This document shows, piece after piece, positions 48,707 to 59,218 of a stretch of DNA of 63,480 bases. Under the pieces are notes generated by a model. The model saw only the letters and a list, made by a program, of their open reading frames with translations. It did no database searches and was not told the origin of the DNA. A program made the position numbers and the translations under genes. This stretch comes from an uncultured Gammaproteobacteria bacterium (GTDB lineage: Bacteria; Pseudomonadota; Gammaproteobacteria; PS1; Pseudothioglobaceae), in the NCBI GenBank assembly GCA_913047325.1, contig CAJWTP010000003.1, positions 1 to 63,480 of the forward strand, written 5' to 3'. Every line of letters begins with the position of its first letter. The first letter of the stretch is position 1.

Positions 48707-50872
48707 ATGGCAGTTAGACCGATACCTCAACAGAGCATATTAGATTGCCTTCCAACGGCAGCTGAAATTGGTGAGCTAAGAATTGTCAATAAAGACCTAA
48801 ATTTCATTCAAGCAATGACTAAAAGAGCGGATGACTTAACGTCACAAGCTCTAAGTGCGACAGATTATTCTCAGCTAGTCAAAATCACTGATAACTTTAC
48901 TAAACTCGCGGATCGAGCTAGTGTCAAAGCTCAAACTTTAAAGGAGTTATCAAATGAATCAAATCCTTTAACTGAGGTAAATAGTGCTGCAGAACTGCTT
49001 GAAAAAGTTCAATTATTGTCTCAAGCCCTAGAAAATAAAACTCAGGAACTTGGAGCTCAGTTTAGCTCTAATGCAACCACTCAATATGAGGCTTATAATA
49101 ATTCTATTGCAGAACTCTCAAACAGGGTTGATTCGATAAATTCACCCAATCAAGTTATTTCAATATTTAAGGATATAGAACCTCTTCTAAAAGATATAGG
49201 GGAAAACTCACGCTATCTAATTAGTAACGATAGTGCCAGCGAACTTGTTAATAAAGTTGAATTTTTGGCACAACAATACGCTGATAAGGCAGACACCTAT
49301 AGCACCTCGTTTATGAGTGATATAGGTTCACAGGTAGGCTCGATACACGAGAAAATTCGAGGACTTATGGGTCAGGTTGACTCCCTCAATTCGAATATCG
49401 AAGTTCAGTCCCATATTGAGCAAATTTCTCAAATAAGGGATGAGGCAAATTCTTTAGCTTCGACGTATAAGAGTTTTTCTGGCTCTAAAGATATGATTTT
49501 AAGTTTGGACGAGTTGAGTATCACAACCCATGCAAAAGTACAAGACATGGTTGATAGTAACGAGATTGTATCAAACTTAATGCCTTTATTAGACGATCCT
49601 GTTGCTCTTTCTAGAGCGGTCAAAGAAGCCTCTATAAGAGGTGATGTCAGTATAGTTGAGAGCGTATTAATGCCTATAGTTAATAAAACAAATGAGCTAA
49701 GTACAAAAGTAATCGATTTAGCGGCTCAGTATGAGGCTGGTAATTATGCAGAAATAAAGGTTAATGTAATCGCTAATCTTGATAAGGTAGTGCAAAGGCT
49801 TGATAGAACATATCAGTCCATTCGTTCTACTGACCCAGAAGCTTTGTCAGCAACTATCAGTAATTTGTCTCAAAATATTGAAACTCAATTTGAGTCTACT
49901 CGATCAGTTGACCCAGTTACTCAAGTAGATTATTTTGCGACTTTATCGACTCAGGTAAGTGACGCAACGAACATATCTGACTTTTCTTTGTTTGTCAATA
50001 ACGCTATATCAATACCTCGTGATGTGATGATGAATTCACGTATCTGTGTGGATTCAGCTTTCAGGGACTTTACGAGAGAGTTTGGAGATATTATTGAAAA
50101 AATATTTAACCCTTTATTATTCTTTTTAGCTCAATTTGAACAGTTATTGCTTGCCACGCCTTGGCCTGTTTTTCTATTAGGTGCGGGTGCACTGGCCTGG
50201 CTTGGCTCCAGAAGCTTGAAAGTGACAGTTGGAGTAATGCTAGGTTTCTTTGCTATTGGATTCCTTGACATGTGGACTCCAATGATCTCTACAGTAACTA
50301 TGATAGCGACTGCCACCCTTTTATGTCTTGCTATTGGGATACCTCTAGGAATATGGATGTCGCGCTCTGACAGGGTGCAGTCATTGATCACACCTATTCT
50401 AGATATTATGCAGACAATTCCATCATTTGTTTATCTTATACCGGTTGTTATGTTGTTAGGTATTGGTAAGGTACCAGGTCTGATCGCGGTTTGTATTTAC
50501 GCAATGCCACCTATCGTTCGTTTAACAAATCTGGGTATTCGTTTGGTCGATAAGGAAGCGATGGAGGCAGCGGATGCTTTCGGTGCGACCTATAGGCAGC
50601 GTCTGTTTACCGTCCAAATTCCTCTTGCGCTTCCTAACATATTTGCAGGTGTAAACCAAACAATCATGATGGCTTTATCAATGGTCGTGATTGCCTCAAT
50701 GATTGGTGTGACCGGTTTAGGTTTACCAGTTCTACAGGCTGTTCAAAACCAATACCTTTCACTTGGCATGCTATACGGTCTTGCGATTGTAGCCCTGGCA
50801 ATTATATTTGACAGAGTTTCGCAGGCATTCGGAACTCGAATTCAGAAACATCGTTCTGGAGATGTACTATGA
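48707..50872 (+). CDS. proW: ProW-type ABC permease with long helical N-terminal extension
   Basis: Membrane permease of the glycine betaine/proline importer, 721 residues; E. coli ProW has 354. Residues 1-445 are hydrophilic, predicted all-helical and weakly repetitive, with recurring units such as AAELLEKVQLLSQALENK (94-111) and ASELVNKVEFLAQQYADK (177-194). Residues 446-470 form an amphipathic bridge. The permease core (about 470-715) has several helices and the EAA coupling loop EAADAFGATYRQ (620-631). No signal peptide, domain or enzyme motif is seen in the extension. Hydrophilicity and the lack of a helix before 468 suggest one continuous domain on one side of the membrane. Coding is uninterrupted, and it overlaps proV by 4 bases. 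Confidence 0.88.
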   Translation: MAVRPIPQQSILDCLPTAAEIGELRIVNKDLNFIQAMTKRADDLTSQALSATDYSQLVKITDNFTKLADRASVKAQTLKELSNESNPLTEVNSAAELLEKVQLLSQALENKTQELGAQFSSNATTQYEAYNNSIAELSNRVDSINSPNQVISIFKDIEPLLKDIGENSRYLISNDSASELVNKVEFLAQQYADKADTYSTSFMSDIGSQVGSIHEKIRGLMGQVDSLNSNIEVQSHIEQISQIRDEANSLASTYKSFSGSKDMILSLDELSITTHAKVQDMVDSNEIVSNLMPLLDDPVALSRAVKEASIRGDVSIVESVLMPIVNKTNELSTKVIDLAAQYEAGNYAEIKVNVIANLDKVVQRLDRTYQSIRSTDPEALSATISNLSQNIETQFESTRSVDPVTQVDYFATLSTQVSDATNISDFSLFVNNAISIPRDVMMNSRICVDSAFRDFTREFGDIIEKIFNPLLFFLAQFEQLLLATPWPVFLLGAGALAWLGSRSLKVTVGVMLGFFAIGFLDMWTPMISTVTMIATATLLCLAIGIPLGIWMSRSDRVQSLITPILDIMQTIPSFVYLIPVVMLLGIGKVPGLIAVCIYAMPPIVRLTNLGIRLVDKEAMEAADAFGATYRQRLFTVQIPLALPNIFAGVNQTIMMALSMVVIASMIGVTGLGLPVLQAVQNQYLSLGMLYGLAIVALAIIFDRVSQAFGTRIQKHRSGDVL

Positions 50873-51906
50873 ATGAAGATATAAAAATCAAAATTTCAAA
50901 CTTGACGAAGATTTTTGGCCCCAAAGCTAAATCTGTTCTGCAATATGTCGATAATGGCATGAGCAAGGATGACCTTCTCAAAGAACATCAACATGTATTA
51001 GGTTTAAGCAATATTAATCTCGAACTCAGGAATAAGAATATCGAGGTTATTATGGGACTTTCAGGCTCAGGCAAGTCCACCTTGATTCGACACATAAATA
51101 GACTTATTGACCCCACTGCAGGATCAATTACGATTGGTGGTGAGGACATTATCGGGATGAGTAAAGAAAAACTACGTCAATTCAGGCAACAAAAAACGGC
51201 TATGGTTTTTCAGAGTTTTGCGCTACTGCCACATAAAACTGTAATGGACAATGTCTGTTATGGCATATTTTTACAAGGTGTTACAGGCGATGAAGCACAT
51301 CAGCGTGCCCAAAAATGGATCGACCGTGTAGGACTTAGCGGTTATGAGGACCGTTATCCTTCTCAGCTGTCGGGCGGAATGAAGCAGCGTGTTGGTCTAG
51401 CTCGAGCATTGACTTGTGACACCGAAATATTGATGATGGATGAAGCCTTTAGTGCGCTTGATCCACTTATTAGGAGTGATATGCAGGATTTGCTTTTGGA
51501 GCTCCAAAAAGAGTTGCATAAATCAATTATATTTATTACTCACGACTTAGACGAAGCACTCAAGATAGGTGATCGAATTGCCATTCTTAATGGCGGTTTG
51601 TTAGTACAACATGGCACCTCTCAGGACATTCTAATGGATCCTGCAGATGACTATGTTAGGGATTTTGTTAAAAAGGTAAACCGTTCTCATGTTCTTCATG
51701 CCAAATCTGTGATGAATAATAACAAGCCTGATAACAATAAAGCAAAGGTTGTTGTTAACACCGAAGACTCTATTGACAACGTTTTATGTGAAATATTAAG
51801 ATCTGACGCTGAATATGCCGTGGTTCAGGACTCGAAAGGTGCAGAAGTGGGTTATTTAAACAAAAAGGATATAGCAGAAGTAGTGAAACCACTGGTCGAT
51901 GATTAA
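50869..51906 (+). CDS. proV: Glycine betaine/proline-type ABC ATPase
   Basis: ATPase that drives the importer. It has 345 residues. Walker A is GLSGSGKST (63-71), Q-loop MVFQSFALLPHKTV, signature LSGGMKQRVGLARAL, Walker B ILMMDEAFSALDP (Ala after Glu is usual in ProV). The C-terminal about 65 residues resemble a single CBS half (AEYAVVQDSKGAEVGYLNKKD) rather than a complete CBS pair, so osmotic sensing may be reduced. It ends tail-to-tail with prfC, four bases apart. Confidence 0.92.
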   Translation: MNEDIKIKISNLTKIFGPKAKSVLQYVDNGMSKDDLLKEHQHVLGLSNINLELRNKNIEVIMGLSGSGKSTLIRHINRLIDPTAGSITIGGEDIIGMSKEKLRQFRQQKTAMVFQSFALLPHKTVMDNVCYGIFLQGVTGDEAHQRAQKWIDRVGLSGYEDRYPSQLSGGMKQRVGLARALTCDTEILMMDEAFSALDPLIRSDMQDLLLELQKELHKSIIFITHDLDEALKIGDRIAILNGGLLVQHGTSQDILMDPADDYVRDFVKKVNRSHVLHAKSVMNNNKPDNNKAKVVVNTEDSIDNVLCEILRSDAEYAVVQDSKGAEVGYLNKKDIAEVVKPLVDD

Positions 51907-51910
51907 ACTA

Positions 51911-53479
51911 TCAGTGTTCCCTAGTGGTGTGAAAAATTATATTCGGATGACGTTCCATTGTTAATTGAAGATTAACCAGGCTTGGCGCTAAATAAGATAG
52001 CATCCCAGAACTGTCGATGGCAATATTGTTGCCAGCTTTTATCTTGAGCTTTTCAATGTCTTTATCTGAACCACTCACCCATCTAGCAGTAGCGACATTA
52101 ATAGACTCAAATTGACAATCAACTCCATACTCATATTTCAGTCTGTGGGCGACTACATCGAACTGCAATATACCAACTGCACCTAGAATTTGAGTGCTAT
52201 TTGATATAGGTCTGAATACTTGAGTTGCTCCTTCTTCTGAAAGCTGATTAAGGCCCTTCTGTAGTGCCTTTGTTTTGAGCGGGTCTTTGAGCTGTGCGCG
52301 TCTGAAAAGTTCGGGTGCGAAGTTTGGGATACCTTGAAAATTAAGTTTTTCGCCCTGCGTAAATGTATCTCCAATTCCTATTCCGCCATGATTATGAATT
52401 CCTATAACATCTCCCGCTCTAGCACTATCTGCAGAACTTCTTTCTCGTGACATAAACGTAACAGCATTTGAAATTTTTATTTGTTTTCCACTGGAAACTT
52501 GAAGAACCTTCATGCCCTTGGTGTACTCACCACTAACAATTCTCATAAAAGCGAGCCTGTCATGATGTTTAGGGTCCATGTTGGCTTGAATCTTAAATAC
52601 AAAACCGGTCAGTTTTTTCTCATTCGGTTTAACCTGTCTAGTGTCACTCTCTCTTCCTTTTGGAGTGGGTGCGTATTTGACGAATCCGTCTAGCAAGTTT
52701 TCTATCCCAAAATTGTTTATGGCTGAACCAAAAAATACTGGCGTTTGCTGACCCTTTAAAAAAGATTCTATTTGAAATGGGTTTGTTGTCCCCCTTATTA
52801 GCTCTACATCATCTCTTGTTAGCTGCGCTAATTCAACTCCTAGAACGTTATCTAGCTCCGGATTATTGATTCCTTCGATAATTAAATGTTCACCAATCTG
52901 GCTATTCTTAGAGCCCTTAAAAATATAAATTCTGTCTTCTAGTAGATGTACAACGCCCCTAAATGATTTACCCATGCCTATCGGCCAAGTGATAGGTGAA
53001 CACTCGATATCTAAGACTGATTCTACTTCATCTAGGAGGTCTATTGGCTCCTTGCCTTCACGGTCTAGTTTGTTGATAAAGGTTATGATTGGCGTGTCTC
53101 GTAATCGACAAACTTCCATTAATTTAATAGTTCGCTGTTCGACCCCTTTAGCTACATCAATCACCATAAGGGCAGAATCTACCGCTGTCAGGGTGCGATA
53201 CGTGTCCTCAGAAAAATCTTCGTGACCTGGTGTGTCGAGTAGGTTAATAACGTGTTCATTATATGGAAACTGCATAACCGATGAGGTGACAGAGATACCT
53301 CTTTCTTTTTCCATCTCCATCCAGTCACTAGTAGCATGAGTGTTGGCCTTTCTTGCTTTAACGCTGCCAGCGGTTTTTATGGCACCACCATATAGTAATA
53401 ACTTTTCGGTAACAGTTGTTTTACCGGCGTCAGGGTGTGAAATAATCGCAAATGTGCGACGTTTGGAAATCTCTAGCAT
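51911..53479 (-). CDS. prfC: Peptide chain release factor 3
   Basis: GTPase that recycles RF1/RF2 after termination. It has 522 residues. P-loop SHPDAGKT (14-21), [27 protein letters not shown] and the C-terminal RF3 domain ([13 protein letters not shown]) are present. It is last in a leftward operon and begins 6 bases after dcd. Confidence 0.97.
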   Translation of the reverse strand: MLEISKRRTFAIISHPDAGKTTVTEKLLLYGGAIKTAGSVKARKANTHATSDWMEMEKERGISVTSSVMQFPYNEHVINLLDTPGHEDFSEDTYRTLTAVDSALMVIDVAKGVEQRTIKLMEVCRLRDTPIITFINKLDREGKEPIDLLDEVESVLDIECSPITWPIGMGKSFRGVVHLLEDRIYIFKGSKNSQIGEHLIIEGINNPELDNVLGVELAQLTRDDVELIRGTTNPFQIESFLKGQQTPVFFGSAINNFGIENLLDGFVKYAPTPKGRESDTRQVKPNEKKLTGFVFKIQANMDPKHHDRLAFMRIVSGEYTKGMKVLQVSSGKQIKISNAVTFMSRERSSADSARAGDVIGIHNHGGIGIGDTFTQGEKLNFQGIPNFAPELFRRAQLKDPLKTKALQKGLNQLSEEGATQVFRPISNSTQILGAVGILQFDVVAHRLKYEYGVDCQFESINVATARWVSGSDKDIEKLKIKAGNNIAIDSSGMLSYLAPSLVNLQLTMERHPNIIFHTTREH

Positions 53480-53485
53480 GAATGG

Positions 53486-54052
53486 CTAAGTTTTAGGGAG
53501 AGTGACACCGGTTTGGCCTTGATATTTACCCCCTCTATCTTTGTAAGAGGTTTCGCAAGGTTCGTCGGACTCAAAAAACAACATCTGTGCAACACCTTCA
53601 TTGGCATATATTTTTGCAGGAAGAGGTGTTGTATTGGAAAACTCGAGAGTTACGTGTCCTTCCCATTCAGGTTCCAGTGGTGTGACATTGACAATAATGC
53701 CACATCTTGCATAGGTAGACTTGCCCAGACATATAACCAGTGTAGTTCGCGGTATTTTGAAGTACTCAACCGTCCTAGCTAAGGCAAATGAGTTGGGCGG
53801 AATGATACACTCGTCTGCATCAATCTCGACAAAGCTTTGGGCATTAAAATCCTTGGGGTCGACAATATTGTGGTTGATATTGGTAAATATTTTAAATTCT
53901 GTCGAGCAGCGAACATCATAGCCATAACTCGAGGTGCCGTAAGAAACTATTTTTTCGTTATCGACATGTCTCACTTGGCCCGATTCGAAGGGCTTAATCA
54001 TGTCCTTTTCGAGTGCCATTTTACGGATCCAATTGTCTGACTTGATGCTCAT
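53486..54052 (-). CDS. dcd: dCTP deaminase
   Basis: Deaminates dCTP to dUTP for dTMP supply. It has 188 residues. [36 protein letters not shown] and the C-terminal [15 protein letters not shown] are diagnostic. It sits between mraY and prfC in a leftward run. Confidence 0.97.
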   Translation of the reverse strand: MSIKSDNWIRKMALEKDMIKPFESGQVRHVDNEKIVSYGTSSYGYDVRCSTEFKIFTNINHNIVDPKDFNAQSFVEIDADECIIPPNSFALARTVEYFKIPRTTLVICLGKSTYARCGIIVNVTPLEPEWEGHVTLEFSNTTPLPAKIYANEGVAQMLFFESDEPCETSYKDRGGKYQGQTGVTLPKT

Positions 54053-54085
54053 ATTTGGCTATTTTACAGTTCCAAATTATCTGGT

Positions 54086-55171
54086 TTATCTGATCTTGAT
54101 GCTTGCCAAGCAAATTAAAATTAGTATCAATGTTATCATCCAAAAACGAACGATAATTTTCGGCTCTGATAGACCTTTTTTTTCAAAGTGGTGATGTATA
54201 GGTGCCATCAAGAAGAGTCTTTTTCTGGTTTGTCTAAAGTACCAAACCTGGAGAATAACTGAGACGGTTTCAGCAACAAAAATGCCACCCATAAAAAAGA
54301 ACAAAATCTCCTGTCTGACAATGATAGCTACAACCGCTAAAATCGATCCAATTGATAGCGATCCCGTGTCCCCCATAAATATTTCTGCTGGGTAGGTGTT
54401 AAACCAAAGAAAACCAAAACCCGATCCTATCAATGCTGCACACACTACAAAAAGCTCCCCAGTGCCTGGCATAAAGGGCATGTTGAGGTAGTCAGAAAAG
54501 TTATAGTTGCCTCCAATATAGGCAAAAATTGCTAAACCACCACTAATCAAAATTACCGGCATAATCGCTAAACCATCGAGTCCGTCAGTCAGATTGACAG
54601 CATTAGAGCTACCAACAATGACTAGATAGGAAATAATAAACAATCCAATAACACCTATTTCTAATGCCGCATCCTTAAAAAATGGAATTAGGAGTTGTGT
54701 CTCGATTGGAGCGGAGGCAATCGATACAAGCCAACCTCCGATAGCGATAGCGCCAAATGATTGAGCTATAAATTTATACCTACTTTTTAGCCCATCTGAA
54801 CTTTGTTTTTTGAGTTTTAAGTAGTCATCAAAAAAACCTATTGTGCCAAAAATTAGCGTTGTTGCTAAAATCATCCATAAATAAGTATTGTTCCAGTCAC
54901 CCCATATAATCATGCTGACAAAAAATGAGAAAAGGATAAGAACGCCTCCCATGGTTGGGGTTCCTGCCTTGATGTGGTGAGATTCTGGACCGTCACTACG
55001 AATTATTTGACCTATTTGGTATTGTTGCAGTTTAGAAATAATTGTTTTGCCTAAAAGTAGCGTAATTAAGAGTGCTGTGAGCATCGAAAAAACGGCTCTA
55101 ACAGTAAGATAATTAAGAACGTTAAATCCAGTGTCCAGGGTTGCGAGAAATTGAAGTAGTTCAAGAAACAT
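54086..55171 (-). CDS. mraY: Phospho-MurNAc-pentapeptide translocase
   Basis: Makes lipid I on the inner-membrane face. It has 361 residues and ten hydrophobic helices. [32 protein letters not shown] and the histidine loop [14 protein letters not shown] are complete. mraY normally lies in the mur-fts cluster between murF and murD; here its neighbours are a prolyl isomerase gene 2 bases upstream and dcd downstream. Confidence 0.96.
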   Translation of the reverse strand: MFLELLQFLATLDTGFNVLNYLTVRAVFSMLTALLITLLLGKTIISKLQQYQIGQIIRSDGPESHHIKAGTPTMGGVLILFSFFVSMIIWGDWNNTYLWMILATTLIFGTIGFFDDYLKLKKQSSDGLKSRYKFIAQSFGAIAIGGWLVSIASAPIETQLLIPFFKDAALEIGVIGLFIISYLVIVGSSNAVNLTDGLDGLAIMPVILISGGLAIFAYIGGNYNFSDYLNMPFMPGTGELFVVCAALIGSGFGFLWFNTYPAEIFMGDTGSLSIGSILAVVAIIVRQEILFFFMGGIFVAETVSVILQVWYFRQTRKRLFLMAPIHHHFEKKGLSEPKIIVRFWMITLILILICLASIKIR

Positions 55172-55173
55172 AA

Positions 55174-56166
55174 TTACTCATTCTCTATTTCGAGAAGCTC
55201 TACTTGGAAAATAAGTATAGAGTTTTTTGGTATATTTCCACGTGCCTCATTGTTAAAAATTGACTCATAGCTGGCAACCAAAGTGCGTTTCTCACCTATT
55301 TTCATTTGCATAGTATTGATGTCGATAATTTCTAGGATTTCTCTACCGCCAAGTTTAAACTGAATTGGATTCCCAGTCTCCCTAACAACACTGCCGTTGT
55401 CAAGTTTTACAGCCAAATCAATAGACACAACTTGTCCCTCATTAGGTTTATTTCCGCTACCAGTCTTGTCAACCTGTGAATAGTAGCCAAGCTGATTCAT
55501 CTTGGCACTTGGAAAGTTTTCTTTGACGTAGTTGTTGAACTCTTCGATACGCTTATACTGAAGAACTCTAATTTTTTCAAAAATATTTTCGAGTACTAAA
55601 TTAAAGGCGATTTCGTCTGCTTTAAATTTGTTTGCCTTTGCGCCGACCCGGGCTATGGTTATGCTTTCAATTGTGTCTCCTTGCTGGATCGAGTTGACAA
55701 CATCCATCCCTTCCACTACATGGCCAAACACGCTATGCTTGCCATCAAGCCATGGAGTCGGCACGTGAGTAATAAAAAACTGTGAACCGTTAGTATCTGG
55801 CCCAGAATTGGCCATTGACAAAATGCCTGGCTTGTCGTGCTTTAAATCGCTAATCTCATCAGGAAACTGATAGCCAGGGCCTCCAGTGCCATCCCCTCTA
55901 GGGTCGCCTCCCTGGATCATAAAGTCATCAATTACTCGATGAAATAGCAGCCCGTCATAAAAGGGTGTGCCGCTCGATTCATTGCTCAACTTAGTGCCCT
56001 CGGCAAGAGCAATAAAATTGACAACCGTTAGTGGTGCTTTTTCATATGCCAATTCAATAACGATTTCACCTTTATTGGTATTTATTTGGGCATAAATGCC
56101 TTCATCGAGGTTAGCAAATGAGGTCGAGGAGAACAACAACGAAAATATAACAAATAAGCCCTTCAT
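55174..56166 (-). CDS. Exported cyclophilin-FKBP fusion prolyl isomerase
   Basis: It has 330 residues. A signal peptide (about 1-18) is followed by a cyclophilin domain (about 24-190, with [34 protein letters not shown] and [14 protein letters not shown]), a helical linker (about 192-240, [17 protein letters not shown]) and an FKBP-like domain (about 243-328, with [24 protein letters not shown] and [10 protein letters not shown]). Both are isomerase folds; the FKBP active-site aromatic residues are only partly recognisable. It should act in the periplasm. The fusion is rare compared with single-domain PpiA. Confidence 0.85.
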   Translation of the reverse strand: MKGLFVIFSLLFSSTSFANLDEGIYAQINTNKGEIVIELAYEKAPLTVVNFIALAEGTKLSNESSGTPFYDGLLFHRVIDDFMIQGGDPRGDGTGGPGYQFPDEISDLKHDKPGILSMANSGPDTNGSQFFITHVPTPWLDGKHSVFGHVVEGMDVVNSIQQGDTIESITIARVGAKANKFKADEIAFNLVLENIFEKIRVLQYKRIEEFNNYVKENFPSAKMNQLGYYSQVDKTGSGNKPNEGQVVSIDLAVKLDNGSVVRETGNPIQFKLGGREILEIIDINTMQMKIGEKRTLVASYESIFNNEARGNIPKNSILIFQVELLEIENE

Positions 56167-56298
56167 AATAACCTTAATAATAAAACCATATAATGATACC
56201 GAAATCGTTTATGCAATAGTATGAATACGTTAAAATAACGACTCACAATGTTGGGTTATATGACTACACTTTTGTCAACCATAGTTTTATCCAGTTAG

Positions 56299-56544
<246 letters not shown>

Positions 56545-56553
56545 CTGGTTTTT

Positions 56554-57663
56554 TTATAGTGTATTTTTAAGTGCGGACAATAAAAGTTCAATATTGTCCT
56601 TTCTTGAAGTATATCCCATTAATCCAATTCTCCATATCTTGCCTTCAAGTGGACCCAGGCCAGCCCCAATATCAATATTGAAGTTCTTCATCAACGAAGA
56701 GCGCACTTCCAAGTCATCTTGATCTTGAGGAATTAGTACGCTGTTTAGTTGCGGCAATCTGTCGGCTTCGTCGACTAAGTAATCGATTCCTAAGTTATTA
56801 AGCCCATATCTAAGGAGTATGTGGTTTTGTTGATGGCGATTCCAAGAGTTTTCAACTCCTTCCTCTCTTAACATCACCAAAGATTCATGTAAACCATACA
56901 AGGTATTGACCGGCGCGGTGTGATGGTATGCGCGTTTTGCGCCCTTGCCCCAATAACCCATCACCAAGTTGAGATCTAGAAACCAACTTGTTACTGGAGT
57001 TTTTCGACTAGTTAGCTTTTCTATTGCTCTGTCGCTAAAACTAACAGGCGACAACCCAGGCATCGCTGATAGGCATTTCTGAGAACCCGAATAGATGGCA
57101 TCTATTCCCCAATCATCAACCCTTAATTCAGAGCCCGCCAACGAAGTTACTGCATCAACGATATTGATGCAGCCATATTGATTAGCAATTTGACAGAGGG
57201 CTTTAGCGTCAGAAATAGCTCCAGTTGAAGTTTCTGCATGAACAAAGGCAACAATTTTAGCGTCAGGGTTATCAATTAATGCACGCTCCACTTTATCGAT
57301 ACTAACAGCGCTACCCCAGTCATCTTCAACCACTACCGCTTCACCACCTAAGCGATGGACATTTTCCTTCATACGTCCACCAAACACACCATTGATGCAG
57401 ACAATAACCTTGTCACCAGGTTCGACTAGGTTTGCAAAGCATGCTTCCATACCGGCCGATCCGGGAGCGGAGATAGGCATAGTAAGTTCGTTTTCAGTCT
57501 TGAATGCATACTTTAGCATTTCTTTAACTTCTTCCATCATGCCAATAAAGGCAGGGTCTAAATGTCCTATAGTAGATCTAGCCATGGCGCTTAGGATTCT
57601 AGGGTGAACATCCGAGGGTCCGGGTCCCATCAATGTTCTAGCTGGTGGAATAAATGACTTCAA
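56554..57663 (-). CDS. Class V aminotransferase, alanine/serine-glyoxylate type
   Basis: PLP enzyme that likely transaminates glyoxylate to glycine. It has 369 residues. GPGPSDVHPRI at the N-terminus, GSAGMEACFANL, HAETSTGA, Asp170 in IVDAVTSLAG and the PLP Lys196 in SGSQKCLSAMPG match this group. It is divergent from glcDEF, which makes glyoxylate, so a glycolate-to-glycine route is likely. Whether alanine or serine is the donor cannot be told. Confidence 0.88.
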   Translation of the reverse strand: MKSFIPPARTLMGPGPSDVHPRILSAMARSTIGHLDPAFIGMMEEVKEMLKYAFKTENELTMPISAPGSAGMEACFANLVEPGDKVIVCINGVFGGRMKENVHRLGGEAVVVEDDWGSAVSIDKVERALIDNPDAKIVAFVHAETSTGAISDAKALCQIANQYGCINIVDAVTSLAGSELRVDDWGIDAIYSGSQKCLSAMPGLSPVSFSDRAIEKLTSRKTPVTSWFLDLNLVMGYWGKGAKRAYHHTAPVNTLYGLHESLVMLREEGVENSWNRHQQNHILLRYGLNNLGIDYLVDEADRLPQLNSVLIPQDQDDLEVRSSLMKNFNIDIGAGLGPLEGKIWRIGLMGYTSRKDNIELLLSALKNTL

Positions 57664-57691
57664 GTTTTAGAATATTTTTTGTTAATTTAGT

Positions 57692-57706
57692 ATTGGTCTG
57701 ACCAAT
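57692..57706 (+). promoter_or_regulatory. Candidate PdhR/GlcC/LldR-type operator
   Basis: ATTGGTC-T-GACCAAT is a perfect 15-bp palindrome matching TTGGT-N3-ACCAA, the site type used by FadR-subfamily GntR regulators (PdhR, LldR, GlcC). A second half-site, ACCAATTT, follows as a direct repeat (57701-57708 and 57709-57716). On the minus strand it falls between TTGGTA (57713-57708) and TAAATT (57689-57684), 18 bp apart, a candidate aminotransferase promoter. Confidence 0.65.
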
Positions 57707-57735
57707 TTACCAATTTAGAGTATACAAGATTACCT

Positions 57736-57741
57736 TATAAT
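57736..57741 (+). promoter_or_regulatory. Candidate -10 element of glcDEF
   Basis: A consensus TATAAT lies 44 bases before the glcD ATG. No good -35 is at standard spacing, which would fit an activated promoter. Confidence 0.4.
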
Positions 57742-57785
57742 GTATCTATATTTATACTTAAATCGCGTCATTATAATGCCACTCT

Positions 57786-59216
57786 ATGTCACTCACAAGT
57801 GAATTAATCCGTAATTTACCTAAGGGATTGGTTATGGTTGGTAGCGAAGCTACCCGACCATTTGAGTGTGACGGCCTGAGTGCTTACAAGCAAAAACCTT
57901 TAGCTGTTGTCTTGCCTAGCAATCTTGAGCAAATAAAAAAGGTTTTAGAAATTTGCCAGCACTTCAAAACACCTGTTGTAACTCGTGGCGCAGGGACGGG
58001 TCTCTCGGGCGGTGCAATGCCGCTTGAAGGCAGTGTAGTTTTGGGGCTCTCTAAGCTCACTCGTATTATCTCAATTGACAAAGAAAGACAAGTGGCAGTT
58101 GTTGAGCCTGGAGTCCGTAATCTTGCAATTAGCGAAGCGGTCGATCAATTTGGCCTCTATTATGCGCCCGATCCATCCTCTCAGATAGCTTGTACAATCG
58201 GAGGTAATGTTGCAGAGAATGCTGGTGGAGTCCATTGCCTAAAGTATGGTCTCACGGTTCAAAACGTAGAGGCAATTAAAATGTTAACTATTGACGGTAA
58301 AGAGCTTTCATTTAGCCGACAAGATGATGGAATCGGTATGCTGGCATTAATGAATGGTTCTGAAGGCTTGCTAGGCGTCATAACTGAAGTTACCGTCAAA
58401 CTTACCTCAAAACCAAAAATTGCCAGATTAGTTATGGCTGGATTTTCTAGCGTCTCGGATGGTGCCCATGCTGTGGCGGAGATTATAAAGCACGGCGTCA
58501 TTCCTGCAGGTCTTGAGATGATGGATAAATTGGCAATTGAGGCTTCGGAGTCCTTCGCCAAGCCAGGCTATCCGCTCGATGCTGAGGCGTTATTATTGTG
58601 TGAACTTGATGGCGTTGAGGATGAAGTAGAGGAGGAATTGAAGCAGGTTGTTGATCTACTTTCAGCGGCGACAACTGTAAAGATTTCAGAAACCGAATCA
58701 GAGAGGTTGCTTTTATGGAAGGGTAGGAAATCCGCCTTTCCGGCAGTTGGAAGAATATCTGCAGACTATTACTGTATGGACGGAACTGTTCCAAAGCGCT
58801 ATCTAGCCTTGGTATTGGAAAAAATAAATTCATTATCCAAGTACTATAACTTGCGTATTGCAAACGTTTTTCATGCTGGCGACGGTAACCTCCATCCTCT
58901 GATAATGTATGACGCTGGCGTTGATGGGGAGTTAGAGAAGACAGAAAATTGTGGGAATGACATATTAAAGTTTTGTGTTGAAGTTGGTGGCACAATTACC
59001 GGAGAGCATGGCGTCGGTGTTGAAAAATTGGATGCTATGTGTATCCAATACGGCGAGGATGAATTGAAAGTATTTCATCAAATTAAAGCCGCTTTTGATC
59101 CAGATTCACTACTTAATCCAGGTAAAGCTGTGCCGTCTCTTCATCGTTGTGCCGAACTGGGAAGATTGCACGTTCATAATGGAGAGCTGCCTTTTCCTGA
59201 ATTGGAGCGTTTTTAA
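57786..59216 (+). CDS. glcD: Glycolate oxidase subunit GlcD
   Basis: FAD-containing catalytic subunit that oxidises glycolate (or D-lactate) to glyoxylate. It has 476 residues. The FAD domain has TRGAGTGLSGGAMP and CTIGGNVAENAGGVHCLKYG; the C-terminal domain has NVFHAGDGNLHPL and TGEHGVGVEK. It is first in glcD-glcE-glcF, two bases before glcE. Presence of E and F favours glycolate dehydrogenase over D-lactate dehydrogenase. Confidence 0.94.
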   Translation: MSLTSELIRNLPKGLVMVGSEATRPFECDGLSAYKQKPLAVVLPSNLEQIKKVLEICQHFKTPVVTRGAGTGLSGGAMPLEGSVVLGLSKLTRIISIDKERQVAVVEPGVRNLAISEAVDQFGLYYAPDPSSQIACTIGGNVAENAGGVHCLKYGLTVQNVEAIKMLTIDGKELSFSRQDDGIGMLALMNGSEGLLGVITEVTVKLTSKPKIARLVMAGFSSVSDGAHAVAEIIKHGVIPAGLEMMDKLAIEASESFAKPGYPLDAEALLLCELDGVEDEVEEELKQVVDLLSAATTVKISETESERLLLWKGRKSAFPAVGRISADYYCMDGTVPKRYLALVLEKINSLSKYYNLRIANVFHAGDGNLHPLIMYDAGVDGELEKTENCGNDILKFCVEVGGTITGEHGVGVEKLDAMCIQYGEDELKVFHQIKAAFDPDSLLNPGKAVPSLHRCAELGRLHVHNGELPFPELERF

Positions 59217-59218
59217 TA

